DNA of 64,000 nucleotides from Coenobita brevimanus (GCA_032717465.1 CM064658.1:8966616-9030615); one strand, 5' to 3'; counted from the stretch's first letter, positions 10,432 to 20,215 are shown. The notes: generated from the sequence alone by a model not told the origin. Made by a program: numbers and translations.

Positions 10432-11952
10432 ATGTGGGAGGATGTGAACAAAGTTTTGCATGAGACTGCTGAATGTACGATTGGAAGGAGACATAGATTC
10501 AGGAGAAAGAAATGGATATCAGAGGAAACGTGGGATATGATAAAAAAGAGAGGTGAGGCTAAATTGAGGAGTGAGATGCAATGCGTTGATGAACGAGAGA
10601 TTGAATTAGCAAGAGCTGCGTACTGGAGTTTGAATTCAGAAGTAAGAAGGTTAGCTAGGAGAGATAAAAGAAGATATGTGGATGAAAAGGTTGCAGAGAC
10701 TGAAATCTTAATAAACAAAAATGATGGACAGAGTCAAAGAATAGCATATGAATCGATTAGAGAACTGAGTGGTAATGCAGGTAAACGCAAGGAAATACCA
10801 GTTAGAGACAGGGAAGGAAATTTATTAACCAAAGATGGAGATATTAAAAATAGATGGAAAGAGCATTTTGAGACAGTTCTTAATAGACCAATACCACCAG
10901 AAGAGGATATACCGTCTGCTCAGGAAGATTTAAATATAGAAACAGGAGAGTTGAGGCTTGCAGAAGTGGAGAAAGCAGTAAAACAGTTAAAGAATAATAA
11001 GGCACCAGGGGAGGATGGTTTATTTCCAGAAATGTTTAAAGTGGAGGGGGATAGATTAATAATGATCTTGACCAAGCTATGCAATAAGATATGGGTGACG
11101 GGGTTACTACCATCAGTTTGGAAGAATGGTGTAATTGTTAAAGTTCCGAAGAAGGGAGACCTGAGTGAATGTGGTAATTGGAGGGGAATCTCTTTGTCAC
11201 CGATAGCTTTGAAAGTTTTCAGTAGAGTGTTGTTAAATAGGTTGGAGCCGGTGGTTGAGGATATTCTGAGGGATGAACAGGCTGGTTTTAGAAAGGGACG
11301 TGGTTGCAATGATCATATCTTTATAGTTAGGCATTTGATGCAGCAAGTTAATGAAATGAGAGTACCGTTAAGTCTTTGTTTTGTTGATTTTGAAAAGGCT
11401 TTTGATAGTGTTTCGAGAGAGACTATGGGGAAGATCATGAGACATTATGGAATACCAGAGGAGTTTGTGAGGGTCATTATGAACATGCATGAGGACACAT
11501 TTTGTAAAGTGATGGTTGATGGTTGTCTGAGTGATTCGTTTGAAGTCAAGTCCGGAGTAATTCAAGGTGGTGTTCTATCGCCTTTACTATTTATATTGGT
11601 CATTGATTACATTATGAAACGCGTTGGAACAGAAACCGGTGCTGGTATACTTTGGGGAGAGAATAGGAAACTTTTGGATTTAGATTATGCAGATGATATA
11701 GTTTTGATTTGTGATGGGCCAGAAGAGATGCAGAGAGTGTTGGACTGTTTGGTGAGTGAAGGTCGCAAGGTGGGTTTGGTTATTAATTGTGGAAAAACTG
11801 AAATAATCAATATGAATATGGAAAATGCGCAGGAATGTGTAATTGGAGGTATGGTTGTAAAGCAAGTTGATAGGTTTAAATATTTAGGTACTTATTTAGC
11901 CAAGGATGGTTCTTTGAACTTTGAATTCGAGGAAAAGGTTAAAGAAGGCTAA
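10432..11952 (+). CDS. LINE A reverse transcriptase ORF (506 codons)
   Basis: The longest open frame of LINE A. Residues about 1-150 are a basic linker (RRLARRDKRRYVDEKVAETE). The RT fingers and palm follow: NNKAPGEDGLFPEMFK (about 190), NWRGISLSPIALKVFSRVL (about 250), DEQAGFRKGRGCNDH (about 285), FVDFEKAFDSVSRETMG (about 318, first catalytic Asp), SGVIQGGVLSPLLF (about 380) and LDYADDIVLI (about 420, catalytic YADD). The usual xPQG box reads IQGG. A frameshift near 11930 separates it from the C-terminal domain at 11921-12463. No RNase H is visible, as expected for this type. Confidence 0.87.
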   Translation: MWEDVNKVLHETAECTIGRRHRFRRKKWISEETWDMIKKRGEAKLRSEMQCVDEREIELARAAYWSLNSEVRRLARRDKRRYVDEKVAETEILINKNDGQSQRIAYESIRELSGNAGKRKEIPVRDREGNLLTKDGDIKNRWKEHFETVLNRPIPPEEDIPSAQEDLNIETGELRLAEVEKAVKQLKNNKAPGEDGLFPEMFKVEGDRLIMILTKLCNKIWVTGLLPSVWKNGVIVKVPKKGDLSECGNWRGISLSPIALKVFSRVLLNRLEPVVEDILRDEQAGFRKGRGCNDHIFIVRHLMQQVNEMRVPLSLCFVDFEKAFDSVSRETMGKIMRHYGIPEEFVRVIMNMHEDTFCKVMVDGCLSDSFEVKSGVIQGGVLSPLLFILVIDYIMKRVGTETGAGILWGENRKLLDLDYADDIVLICDGPEEMQRVLDCLVSEGRKVGLVINCGKTEIINMNMENAQECVIGGMVVKQVDRFKYLGTYLAKDGSLNFEFEEKVKEG

Positions 11953-12463
11953 TCAGGCAATGGGAATGCTTAAAAATATTTGGAATAATAAAAATTTCTC
12001 TGTGCATACAAAAATCAAACTTTATAAGGTAATGGTTAGGAGTATCTTAATTTATGGACACGAGTCTTGGTACAGCACAGTGACTATGGAAAATAAATTC
12101 TTGGTGTTTGAAAATAAAGCACTTAGAAGAATATTTGGAGTTAAGTGGTGGGAAAGGATACCAAATAGTAGAATTAGAGAAATAACGGGAGTGCAGCCGA
12201 TCGATGAATATGTTAGATTCTCACGATGGAAGTGGCTAGGACATGTGTATAGGAGACAGGGAAGAGTACGAGGTACACCAGGGTGGGTGACACTTGGTAG
12301 GAGAGGTAGAGGAAGGCCAAAAGAGACGTGGGTGAGGACAATGAGACGGGAAGCTGGAGATGAGTGTTGGGGAGATCTTGAGGAGTTAGCACAAGATAGG
12401 ATGTGGTGGTGTGAGTTCATCGAGGCCCTATGCATCCCCGAGGGTGCCACAGGAAATGATTGA
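11921..12463 (+). CDS. LINE A C-terminal domain
   Basis: A 180-codon frame overlapping the end of the RT frame, so the two are separated by an indel. It contains the post-RT region of this LINE type: LYKVMVRSILIYGHESW, then ALRRIFGVKWWERIPNSRI, the conserved RFSRWKWLGHVYRRQG and RGRPKETWVRTM, ending LAQDRMWWCEFIEALC before the stop. I know this 'WLGHV' tail from many animal RTE-like elements; its role is not firmly known. The left-arm partner (about 3912-4265) is shorter because of frameshifts. Confidence 0.82.
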   Translation: MNSRKRLKKANQAMGMLKNIWNNKNFSVHTKIKLYKVMVRSILIYGHESWYSTVTMENKFLVFENKALRRIFGVKWWERIPNSRIREITGVQPIDEYVRFSRWKWLGHVYRRQGRVRGTPGWVTLGRRGRGRPKETWVRTMRREAGDECWGDLEELAQDRMWWCEFIEALCIPEGATGND

Positions 12464-13030
12464 ATATATGAATGACTAAGAGTAACAGTTAGCTCTTGCA
12501 TTATAGTGTCGGACAGAGAAAGGATGGGAATGTGCTGCCAGACAGGTGCCTACGCGTTGGCCGTGATGGAGGCATACAGGCAGAAGTTCAGACAAAACAA
12601 CGACCAGCGACATAGGGATACATACCAATGCAACACATCGAAATGAGAGAGAAGTTGAAGAGAGTCGATGAGAGGAGGAGAGTTAATGAGGCGAAAAGCC
12701 TTTGGCTCCACTGTGTTTAGAAAAGCTGTTTGTGGGGAACCCCCAAATATGGGAGTCGTTCTCCACACAGGAGGGAATAAAGCCCCAACACGATATTAAC
12801 AGCGGCGCAGGGGTAAACAAAACACACAGTCGGCTTAGCACATCCAATCTTGGAAGTGGATTTTGCGGGGCGGGTAATATGATCTTTCCGTCATAGGTCC
12901 TTAGAGAAAGAAACTTTAAGGATATTGAGAGATGATGAAGGTCTGTGTTTGTTGCTAAACATTATGGAATATTCTTGGGGAAGGTTATGACGAGTAAAAA
13001 ATTGTAGGAACTGAGTTTCTCATGCACTAA
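12464..13030 (-). mobile_element. Jockey-like LINE fragment, C-terminal region (right arm)
   Basis: Minus-strand mirror of 3334-3911. Frames read TQFLQFFTRHNLPQ near 12995-12950, then SSLNILKVSFSKDL, then FGGSPQTAFLNTVEPKAFRL and INSPPLIDSLQLLSHFDV (12768-12550), and finally ARANCYSHSYIQSF near 12500-12465. This is the post-RT part of the same element whose RT part is at 15627-16276; LINE B lies between them. It is broken by several indels and stops. Confidence 0.8.
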
Positions 13031-13063
13031 AAAAGAGTAAGCATTGGTCCTGAGGATGACATA

Positions 13064-14317
13064 ATGGGTTGCAATGGAGTACCGGTAGAAAATGATAATG
13101 GGAAGAGACTAAAGGATATGTGTCAGGAGAGGAGGTTGTGCATTTGTAACTCGTATTTCAAACACAAAGATGCACATAAATATACATGGCATAGAAGGAA
13201 CGGGGATCGTGTTGAAAGAAGCCTGATTGATTACGTGCTCGTAGAGAGGTCGATGCTGGGAATGGTGGCTGATACGAGAGCCGTGAGAGGACGATGTGAA
13301 GGTCTGTCAGATCATATGACTGTGGTATGCAAGATGAAGCCGAGAGGAGTGAGGTGGACCAGGAGAGAGAGGAGCAGTCAGGGAGAAAGAATGAAAGTTG
13401 AGAAGCTGAGGATCAAAGAAATGGCAGATGATTACAGGACCAAAGTAGAGGAGGAGTTAGAATCAGTGAACTGGAATGAAATGGATCTGGACAGCCTGTG
13501 GAATGCATATAGGGATTGTTTAGTCAGGAATGCTAAAGTGGTGTGTGGTGTGGCAAGAGTAACAACAAAGAAGAAAGGTATGGCATGGTTTGATGAGGAG
13601 GTTAAGAGAGCGGTGGAAGAAAAGAGGAAGAAGTGGCTAAAGTGGTTTGAAATAAGAACTGAAAATATTGAGAGCAAGAAGCATGTAAAGAGACTAGTGA
13701 AGAGGAAAAAGAAGGAGGTAAATGATGATCTAGGAAGAAAAATGAATGCGAACTACCCTGAGAACAGGAAGTTATTCTGGAAAGAGGTGCGGAAATGTAG
13801 AAGTGAAAGTGGAAAGAAATGTGACGATGTGAAGGACGTACGTGGTAGATTACTAACCCATGGGGATGAAGTCAGGACCAGAAGGAAAGAATATTTTGAA
13901 AGCCTGATGAATGGGAATAGAGAGAGCCGAGCGGCTGTAAACATGATTGGTTTTGGGGGTGTGCAGAGAAGGAATGCAGTGCCAGGAGACGTGACACTCA
14001 CACAGGTGAAGAGTGCTGTGAAGCGGCTGAAAAATGGGAAAGCAGCTGGGGTTGTGGAGGTGTATGCAGAGATGATTAAGTGTAGTGGAGAGAGTGGAAT
14101 GAAGTGCTTGTTGGAGATATGTAAGAAGGCATGGATGAGTGAAACTGTGCCTGCAGAATGGAAAGGGGCTGTGATTATACCCCTGTACAAAAATAAAGGT
14201 GGCCGAAGTGAATGCAAAAATTATCGTGGCATAAGTTTATTAAGTGTGGTAGGGGAGGTATATGGTAGAATTATTATGGAGAAAGTAGGAAAGATATCCA
14301 GAAGTCCTAATGAGTGA
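13064..14317 (+). CDS. LINE B endonuclease end and RT start (417 codons)
   Basis: It begins at a Met inside the endonuclease and reads HKYTWHRRNGDRVERSLIDY, then GLSDHMTVVCKM with the SDH signature of APE endonucleases (about residue 87). A long lysine/arginine-rich linker (about 95-280) follows, then RT boxes: LKNGKAAGVVEVYAEMIKC (about 325), AEWKGAVIIPLYKNKGGRS (about 367) and CKNYRGISLLSVVGEVYGRI (about 388). The left-arm counterpart continues for a further 30 codons because it lacks the one-base insertion near 14297. Part of a dead element. Confidence 0.83.
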   Translation: MGCNGVPVENDNGKRLKDMCQERRLCICNSYFKHKDAHKYTWHRRNGDRVERSLIDYVLVERSMLGMVADTRAVRGRCEGLSDHMTVVCKMKPRGVRWTRRERSSQGERMKVEKLRIKEMADDYRTKVEEELESVNWNEMDLDSLWNAYRDCLVRNAKVVCGVARVTTKKKGMAWFDEEVKRAVEEKRKKWLKWFEIRTENIESKKHVKRLVKRKKKEVNDDLGRKMNANYPENRKLFWKEVRKCRSESGKKCDDVKDVRGRLLTHGDEVRTRRKEYFESLMNGNRESRAAVNMIGFGGVQRRNAVPGDVTLTQVKSAVKRLKNGKAAGVVEVYAEMIKCSGESGMKCLLEICKKAWMSETVPAEWKGAVIIPLYKNKGGRSECKNYRGISLLSVVGEVYGRIIMEKVGKISRSPNE

Positions 14318-14411
14318 CGAACAGGGTGGCTTTAGGAGTGGCAGAGGATGTGTGGATCAAATATGTGCAGTGAGACAGATAGCAGAGTAGGCTTGTGAGA
14401 AGGACCATAAG

Positions 14412-15197
14412 GTGTTTATGGCATTCATGGATCTGGAAAAAGCATACGACAAAGTGGACAGGGAAGGATTGTGGAAAGTTTTGCACATGTATGGTGTAGA
14501 TGGTAAGCTGCTAGGTGCTGTCAAGAATTTTTATTATGGTAGTGAAGCATGTTTCAGGGTTAATGGGCATCTAAGTGAATGGTTCACGATCGGTGTGGGC
14601 GTGCGACAAGGTTGTGTGATGTCCCCATGGTTGTTCAATATACATATGGATGGGATGATAAGAGAAGTAAAAACGCTAGTAATGGAGAGAGGGATGGCGT
14701 TGGTAATGAATGGTGATGGATAGAATATCTCAAATTTGTTGTATGCTGATGATGCAGAACTACTTGCAAGTACCGGACAAGAACTTGGCAGGCTAGTGCA
14801 GAGTTATGCTGATGTGTGTGAGCGTCGTGCCTTGAGAGTAAATGCAGAACAGAGTAAAGTGATGGTTATTGAGAGAGAGAATAACTCCCAGTGTGACGTT
14901 ACAATGAATGGAGAAAGACTGGAATTTGTGAGAGAGTTCAAATACGTGGGTACAGTGATAGAAAAGGGAGGAAAATATGCAAAAGAAGTGGAAAGTAGAG
15001 TGACCCAAGGAAGAAAAGTAGTTGGTGCAATGAAGGTCTTGATAAGAAACATAGGCTTGAGTGTTGCAACTGAACGAGGCTTACATGAAAAAGTGTTAGT
15101 GCCAACTTTAACATATGGATGTGAGACTACGGTGTGGAATGAAAATGAAAAGTCAAGAGTAAAAGCAGTGGAGATGGGACTGCTAAGGAATGTATGA
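14412..15197 (+). pseudogene. LINE B RT palm and thumb, split by a stop
   Basis: Two frames, 14412-14723 and 14736-15197. The first has FMDLEKAYDKVDREGLWKV (first catalytic Asp of the RT palm) and GVGVRQGCVMSPWLFNIHMD. The second has LLYADDAELLASTGQEL (catalytic YADD) and the thumb text REFKYVGTVIEKGGKYAKEV. The stop between them at about 14721 is shared with the left-arm copy (1641), which dates it before the duplication. The protein would copy LINE RNA at the nicked target; this copy cannot. Confidence 0.82.
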
Positions 15198-15626
15198 GGA
15201 GTACAGAGGGTGGACAGGAGTGAGGAAGTCGGTGGACACCAGAATCGAAGGGAGTGTATTGAGATGGAATGGTCATGTGGAGAGAATGGATAACAATAGA
15301 GTAGTGAAAAAGGTATATCTGAGCGCAATGAGGCTAGGGAACTGACAAGAGGTCGAGCTGGCTGGATGAATGTTGTGAGGAGAAGTGCATGATCAGGCAT
15401 TTGGCACCCCTTTTTAACGTAGCAGTGTCCGGATTGACTCAGTAGGATACGTTTATGAGAAGCCACAGAACGCGGTGAATGTTTTTGGCGTATCCGATAG
15501 AGCCAGGATTTCGGGGGCTTGAATGATGAGTGCATGGAAGCGTAGCCCATTGGACTGGGTAAATCTGGGCTCTCTGGAAGTTGCTACTCCTCACCTGCTG
15601 ATGCTGATGATGATGATGATGATAAA

Positions 15627-16276
15627 AACAATATTATTTTTTATCCGAATCAGAAATGATGGCCAGATCATAAATTATATGTGCCATAGCCCCATCCTGT
15701 GAATGCTTAAGTAACTACTGTGATGGATGCTGAGAGTAGCGGGCGGATATGTGAAGGGTGGAGTCGTCAGCATACGAGTGAATAGGGTTAGGTGTGCAGT
15801 TCAGATCATAGACGAATAGAAGGAAGAAGGTTGGTGACAGGACAGAACCCTGAGGACACTGCTGACAGATTTGGAAAAGAAACCGTAGCTGTCTACAACA
15901 GCAGCTACAGAACGACCAAAAAGGAAGCTTGAGATTAAGGCGCAGATGGAAGAACAGAAACAGCAAGGGAACAATATGAAAATTAAAAAACTGTGCCAGA
16001 TGCGGTCGAAAGCTTTTGACGTTACAAGTACAGTGCCAACCGTTTCGCCAGTCCTGAAAGAAGGATAACTAAGAATCAGCTGAACAAATAGCTAAGAGAG
16101 AGTTCGCCAGTGAAGCGTCCCTGGCGAAACTCGTACTGGCGGTCAGAAAGAAGGTTATGGAAGGAAAATTGCGTCAAAATCTGCCTGTTTAGGATAGATT
16201 CAGAGACTTTAGAAACACAAGATATTAAAGCAACTAGACGAAAGTATGTATGGGCGAGACGGTGCAATGGCCTTCT
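15627..16276 (-). mobile_element. Jockey-like LINE fragment, RT region (right arm)
   Basis: Minus-strand mirror of 1-647: LVALISCVSKVSESILNRQ and LLSDRQYEFRQGRFTGELS (16267-16076), then SVLSPTFFLLFVYDLNCTPN and SYADDSTLHISARYSQHPSQ (15966-15715). The YADD box is preserved, but frameshifts separate it from the upstream part. It ends near 15640 with the text DLAIISDSGKK, after which LINE B intervenes. Confidence 0.8.
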
Positions 16277-17166
16277 GCTCCTGACATATCTTTCATTACA
16301 AGTTTACTCTGAAACAAATATGAAAATTTATGGAGTAATGTGCTTCCTCTCCTAGAATGTGTAATGAGTGAGGGTTTGCAATGTCCATCTGCTCCTAAAA
16401 TATATATGGGTGATAGTGTGTCATGTCCAGCTTCTCATGACATACTGTATATTTTGCAGGTTTATTTTGCACATTAAACTCATATACCCTTTGTGTGCTG
16501 TGGATGCAAACTATGTCGATATCAGAAATATTATAAATACCCTACAGGCGAATATGTAGCTGTAAGAAATGTTGAGAAATCTCGTATGTCAGCTACAGTA
16601 TTTTTTTATCACCTGGCGGAACTGGACTATGCCTATAACGTGAATAGTCGCTGCTGCTGGAAATTCAGTGGGCCTTAGGTACGTATGAGTCTCCTTCGTT
16701 ACTTGTCAAATCAAGACACCAATCTGACGACACCTGACCTTCCAGTTATGGCCTTTTTATCCTTTGTCATTAAGTCATAGATCATAATTTTTTTACTTTA
16801 ATTAGATTCAGATTTTCGTTCTTTTACAGCCTCTTTCCGGTAGCTCAGTGGCAGAAAAAGACAGTACTACGGCTTGACATCCTTTATATGGCCCTTCTTC
16901 GTGACTAGCAGCATATTCTAGTATTAATCCCTTGTTACAACTTAGCATTCAAGGTGGACAGATGGCAGTTTTAGGCCACGTTAGAGTAGAAAGGGTATAG
17001 TCGAATCAACCCACCAATCTGACTACATCTGACACGTGACGGTCATTCAATATAGTTATAACCCACGCTATAACAAACGTCCCTTAAAGAACTAATAGAT
17101 CTGTTGCTGTTTGCTTTCCTTTGTGCTCCTTTGTACCGTCGACTCTTAACGTACCTTCCATTGCAG
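16277..17166. other. Intron-like stretch, no recognised gene
   Basis: About 890 bp between the visible end of the inverted repeat and exon C'. I see no coding text, no long tandem repeat and no terminal inverted repeats. A short string near 16836-16852 resembles a tRNA A box (TAGCTCAGTGG) but no B box follows. It fits the intron between fucosidase exons B' and C'. Confidence 0.6.
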
Positions 17167-17317
17167 GTACACTCAGAAGGAAGGCACCGTGCACGCTATA
17201 CTCGTAGTGCTGACGTGGCCTCCAGGTGATGTGCTGGTGTTGGGATCTGTTCGGCCATCTGCAGTACCCATATTGTTCACGCACATCTCAATGCTGGGAT
17301 ATCAGGGTGCTCTACAG
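17167..17317 (+). CDS. Alpha-L-fucosidase exon C' (plus-strand paralogue)
   Basis: Internal exon of GH29 alpha-L-fucosidase, which removes terminal alpha-linked fucose from glycoconjugates, typically in lysosomes or as a secreted enzyme. It is bounded by a polypyrimidine-AG acceptor (ends 17166) and a GT donor (17318). It reads YTQKEGTVHAILVVLTWPPG, then DVLVLGSVRPSA, then THISMLGYQGALQ, which is the start of the C-terminal beta-sandwich domain. Phase matches exon B (..GTATG) upstream and exon D' (ending CAG, phase 0) downstream. It is 18 bp longer than exon C at 59810-59942, all in frame, with extra residues near HAILVV and VPILF. It looks functional on its own. Confidence 0.86.
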
Positions 17318-17322
17318 GTATT

Positions 17323-17326
<4 letters not shown>

Positions 17327-17363
<37 letters not shown>
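17327..17363. repeat. (CT)n microsatellite
   Basis: About 18 CT units beginning 10 bp after the exon C' donor site. The homologous position after exon C on the minus strand (59765-59797) is also a (CT)n tract on the coding strand, so this dinucleotide run is an ancestral feature of the fucosidase C-D intron. Confidence 0.95.
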
Positions 17364-17366
<3 letters not shown>

Positions 17367-17461
17367 GTCGCTACGTAAGAGGTGTAACGCAATCTTCAGC
17401 CACTTGGAATACGACTCTGTGTCCGATTAGGGCTCAGTGTGCAGCCCCAACTCACTGCTTT

Positions 17462-17652
17462 TATGCGGCCTTACCAGAAATCCCTAAAATGAGCAAAATT
17501 ACCCACTTTCCTTGTGCAGCTTCACCTAAAATGCTTAAAATGAGCTGAGTTACTTGATTTCCTTACATGACCTTACCAAAAAATGCCTAAAATAAGCACA
17601 GTTACCCACTTCCCTTATGCGGCCTCACTAAAAATTCCTTAAAAATGAGCCG
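17462..17652. repeat. Degenerate ~51-bp tandem repeat, about 3.7 units
   Basis: Units start near 17463, 17514, 17565 and 17617. Each has the pattern GCGGCCTTACC-AAAA-T-CCTAAAATGAGC-AGTTACCCACTTCCTT with many substitutions. It lies in the fucosidase C'-D' intron. No coding content. Confidence 0.72.
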
Positions 17653-18208
17653 TTCCTTCACTGCCGGGTGACGTCAAGGGATGTGTGGAAGTACTTTTAG
17701 GGACACGAATATCAACCCACCTCCTGTCGAAAAACAACGAGGTGAAGAGCAATTACTTTTGAACCTTAATGACTGTACCTTCGAAAACCCAATAAGCCAC
17801 AGGTAATATGGTATAGGAGTCATAATTGTTCGACCAAAAAGAGGATCGATATTATAGCCCACAGTACCCCATGAGCCCATATGCTGGGTAACGCCGAGAG
17901 GTGCACGGCATTATTACATAATGAAACCAGACACCATCGTTTATTTTTTACTGAGGTTCTTTATATACCACTCAGTACAAGCCCCAACACTCTGGGGAAC
18001 ACTGTCGCTGAAGGTCAAGCAGGGAGGGGTGTGTGAGAGCAAAGTGTTACATTACACATATATGGCATAAAAGATATAGAAGTAATTAAGAGTATAAGCA
18101 CAGTATTGAACACAGAGATACAATGACACATACATGGTACAAAGTTGTAGTAACTAGCATTACAAGTTTAGGAATGAGCAATGGGATACAATAACACACA
18201 CATATGTA
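17653..18208. other. No recognised feature
   Basis: About 550 bp of intron-like sequence. I see no coding text and no clear repeat. The last two bases (18207-18208) are the TA that flanks the Tc1-like element. Confidence 0.5.
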
Positions 18209-19215
18209 CAGTCGTGGCCATAAATAATCACCTATACTCCTGTACCCCATGCCTCAGACTGGCTCCTTTATGGAAGGCAATTCACACTGGAGTAAGAGGG
18301 GCTGAGAGGGAGAGGCAGGAGAGAGAAGGGCAGGTGGGTGGGGGGACGAATGATGGTGCTTGGGTGGAGTGAGGGAGGGGAGGGAGGGTAGGCAGGGGAG
18401 GGAGAATGAAATGCGAAGTTGTGGCCACATAATTGTCTATTTTCTTTCATTCAGGGCATCATATAAAGGAGTTACTATTCGGTACATAAAGCTGCATTAC
18501 ACCTTGTATAGCGACGTCAGATAACAGGCTTTAGATAGGTGGTGATATCAAGGACTGGTCCATGAGAGAAGTATACTGACGTGACATCAACATTTGTGCG
18601 GAGCCAGATATTTGTGTTTATCCGTGTATTTTGACTTCAAACGCAGAATGGAATCTGGATGGCTTTGACTTCCGTAATGTTTGTGTAAGAAACGTCCTCT
18701 ACCCTTACATGTAATTAATTTTTGGAACTAAATATTATATGCAACCTTTGACATGGCTGTGTCCACAGTAAATATGATCACCCTCGCGGTATACACTCCC
18801 TCTATACAGTCACCCTTATGTAAATTCAATAATTATTTAATGACATCTCTATATGAAAAGGCTATTTAAAATAGATGTGCATAAAAGGTAAATAAATTTG
18901 ATGTCTGTGCTCATGGGTGGATATAGTACCGGTATCTCTCATTACCTGTTAGAGGGAAAATGAAACAAAATCCTTCCCAAACTCCCAAAGTATATCTGTG
19001 TCAATGTTTACCGACACTGGTCAAGCCAAAGCAACCAGGAAAGCCTTAGTAAGTAGTCCAGTGGCCTCATGCCTTAAAAACCTCATGCAGGCTTCGCGGC
19101 ACAGGGAAAACAATGTCGTTGATGGTTTGCTTGTTTCGTCTGAACAGCTCCCACTCGTCTTTGGTGTGCTGGAGGAGGCGGGCCCGTGTCCTCTCGTTCT
19201 CTGGCTTCCACGCAT

Positions 19216-19258
19216 AAGGTGACCAGATTTATTGGAGCTAAAAGCGGGACATTGTCAC

Positions 19259-19357
<99 letters not shown>

Positions 19358-19696
19358 CACTGACTTAAATGCGAGTGACAGCGACGACTGCTACGCAACA
19401 CCTCACCCTGAGGCTGCTGATTAAACACCAATGTCTCAAACGAACTCCAATGACCAATATACAGTACGGTACGGTGAATGGGCCGACCAAAGTTACCAGT
19501 TAGTATTACAGATTTTATATTAACAATTCGGTATTTCATTTGGTTTGGATTAGGCATAATTTTACTAATTCATCATAATTTCATAAAAGAAGGTTATATT
19601 ATATCTAATGTAATAGTAATTTTCTAACAGCTGGATATTTTAGATAATTTGCACAAAAAAGCAGGACGTTTTACTCACAATTAAAAAGCGGGACAT

Positions 19697-19735
<39 letters not shown>

Positions 19736-19776
19736 GCGAGACTGTCCCGCCTTAAGGCGGGCCTATGGTCGCCTTA
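19216..19776. mobile_element. hAT-like MITE nested in the Tc1-type element
   Basis: The ends read TAAGGTGACCA at 19216 and TGGTCGCCTTA ending 19776, inverted repeats with one mismatch. The flanking octamers (TCCACGCA left, TCCACGTG right) share 6 of 8 bases, compatible with an eroded 8-bp hAT target duplication. Internal strings of the GCGGGACA type recur near both ends (about 19246 and 19688). No coding capacity. The superfamily call rests on the 8-bp duplication and is tentative. Confidence 0.6.
19265..19355. repeat. Compound (TA)n(GA)n microsatellite
   Basis: About 22 TA units followed directly by about 23 GA units, inside the hAT-like MITE. A poly(A) run of about 36 bases lies at 19698-19733 in the same element. 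Confidence 0.95.
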
Positions 19777-20215
19777 TCCACGTGTTGACAATCTGGGCCA
19801 ACTCAGTCTCGATGGCTCTGCACTAATAATTGATCTGTCACGTCAGTATACTTCTCTCACGAACCAGTCCTTGATATCACCACCTATCTAAAGCCTGTTA
19901 TCTGACGTCGCTATACAAGGTGTAATGCAGCTTTATGTACCGAATAGTAACTCCTTTATATGATGCCCTGAATGAAAGAAAATAGACAATTATGTGGCCA
20001 CAACTTCGCATTTCATTCTCCCTCCCCTGCCTACCCTCCCTCCCCTCCCTCACTCCACCCAAGCACCATCATTCGTCCCCCCACCCACCTGCCCTTCTCT
20101 CCCCTGCCTCTCCCTCTCAGCCCCTCTTACTCCAGTGTGACTTGCCGCGCATAAAGGAGCCAGTCTGAGGCATGGGGTACAGGAGTATAGGTGATTATTT
20201 ATGGCCACGACTGTA

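Larger units (their letters stand above)
9165..12463 (+). mobile_element. LINE A (RTE-like non-LTR retrotransposon), right-arm copy
   Basis: Plus-strand LINE of about 3.3 kb. The 5' leader (about 9165-9515) is conserved with the left arm. The protein begins near 9518 with GNWNVRTLNHDE, the start of an APE-type endonuclease, and then stops. Endonuclease text resumes at 9687, the RT lies at 10432-11952, and the C-terminal WKWLGHVYRRQG block at 11921-12463 ends the element near a TGA at 12461-12463. At least four frame breaks (about 9570, 10105, 10430 and 11930) make it non-autonomous. It abuts the Jockey-like fragment in opposite orientation. Clade is by remembered similarity to 'craniofacial development protein 2-like' LINE products. 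Confidence 0.85.
13031..15626 (+). mobile_element. LINE B (RTE-like), right-arm copy, nested in the Jockey-like LINE
   Basis: 5'-truncated LINE that starts within the endonuclease at about 13031 and ends in a (GAT)n tail at about 15600-15626. Frames: 13064-14317, then 14412-14723, then 14736-15197, then the VLRWNGHVERMDNNRVVKK block near 15255-15310. A one-base insertion near 14297 (absent in the left arm) ends the first frame early. The stops after RQIAE (about 14388) and MNGDG (14721) are shared with the left arm. About 88 bp present in the left arm are missing at about 15326. The insertion point is inside codons of the Jockey-like LINE, with matching protein text on both sides. Confidence 0.86.
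8625..16276. repeat. Right arm of the giant inverted repeat
   Basis: Reverse-complement partner of 1-7777. Order from the centre outwards: fucosidase exon B' (plus), LINE A (plus), Jockey-like LINE fragment (minus), LINE B (plus, nested), Jockey-like LINE fragment (minus). The end at 16276 is where the window's left edge cuts the partner, not necessarily the biological boundary. The right arm generally keeps longer open frames than the left, for example 506 codons of LINE A RT. Confidence 0.93.
18209..20213. mobile_element. Tc1/mariner-type element with long (~380 bp) terminal inverted repeats
   Basis: The left end 18209-18589 and right end 19838-20213 are reverse complements with few differences. 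The termini read CAGTCGTGGCCATAAATAAT and its complement, like Tc1 ends. The dinucleotide TA flanks both sides (18207-18208 and 20214-20215), the diagnostic Tc1/mariner target duplication. The interior (18590-19837) holds no transposase I can recognise and is partly filled by a hAT-like MITE, a TA/GA microsatellite and a poly(A) run. It is therefore non-autonomous, of foldback or MITE style, and lies in the C'-D' intron of the fucosidase paralogue. Confidence 0.88.

Noticed and set aside
16830..16900. tRNA-like A-box string TAGCTCAGTGG
   Set aside because: No B box or cloverleaf follows; insufficient for a tRNA or SINE call.
17189..17548. 119-codon frame continuing past exon C'
   Set aside because: Only 17167-17317 is exon; the rest is (CT)n and intron sequence after a good GT donor.
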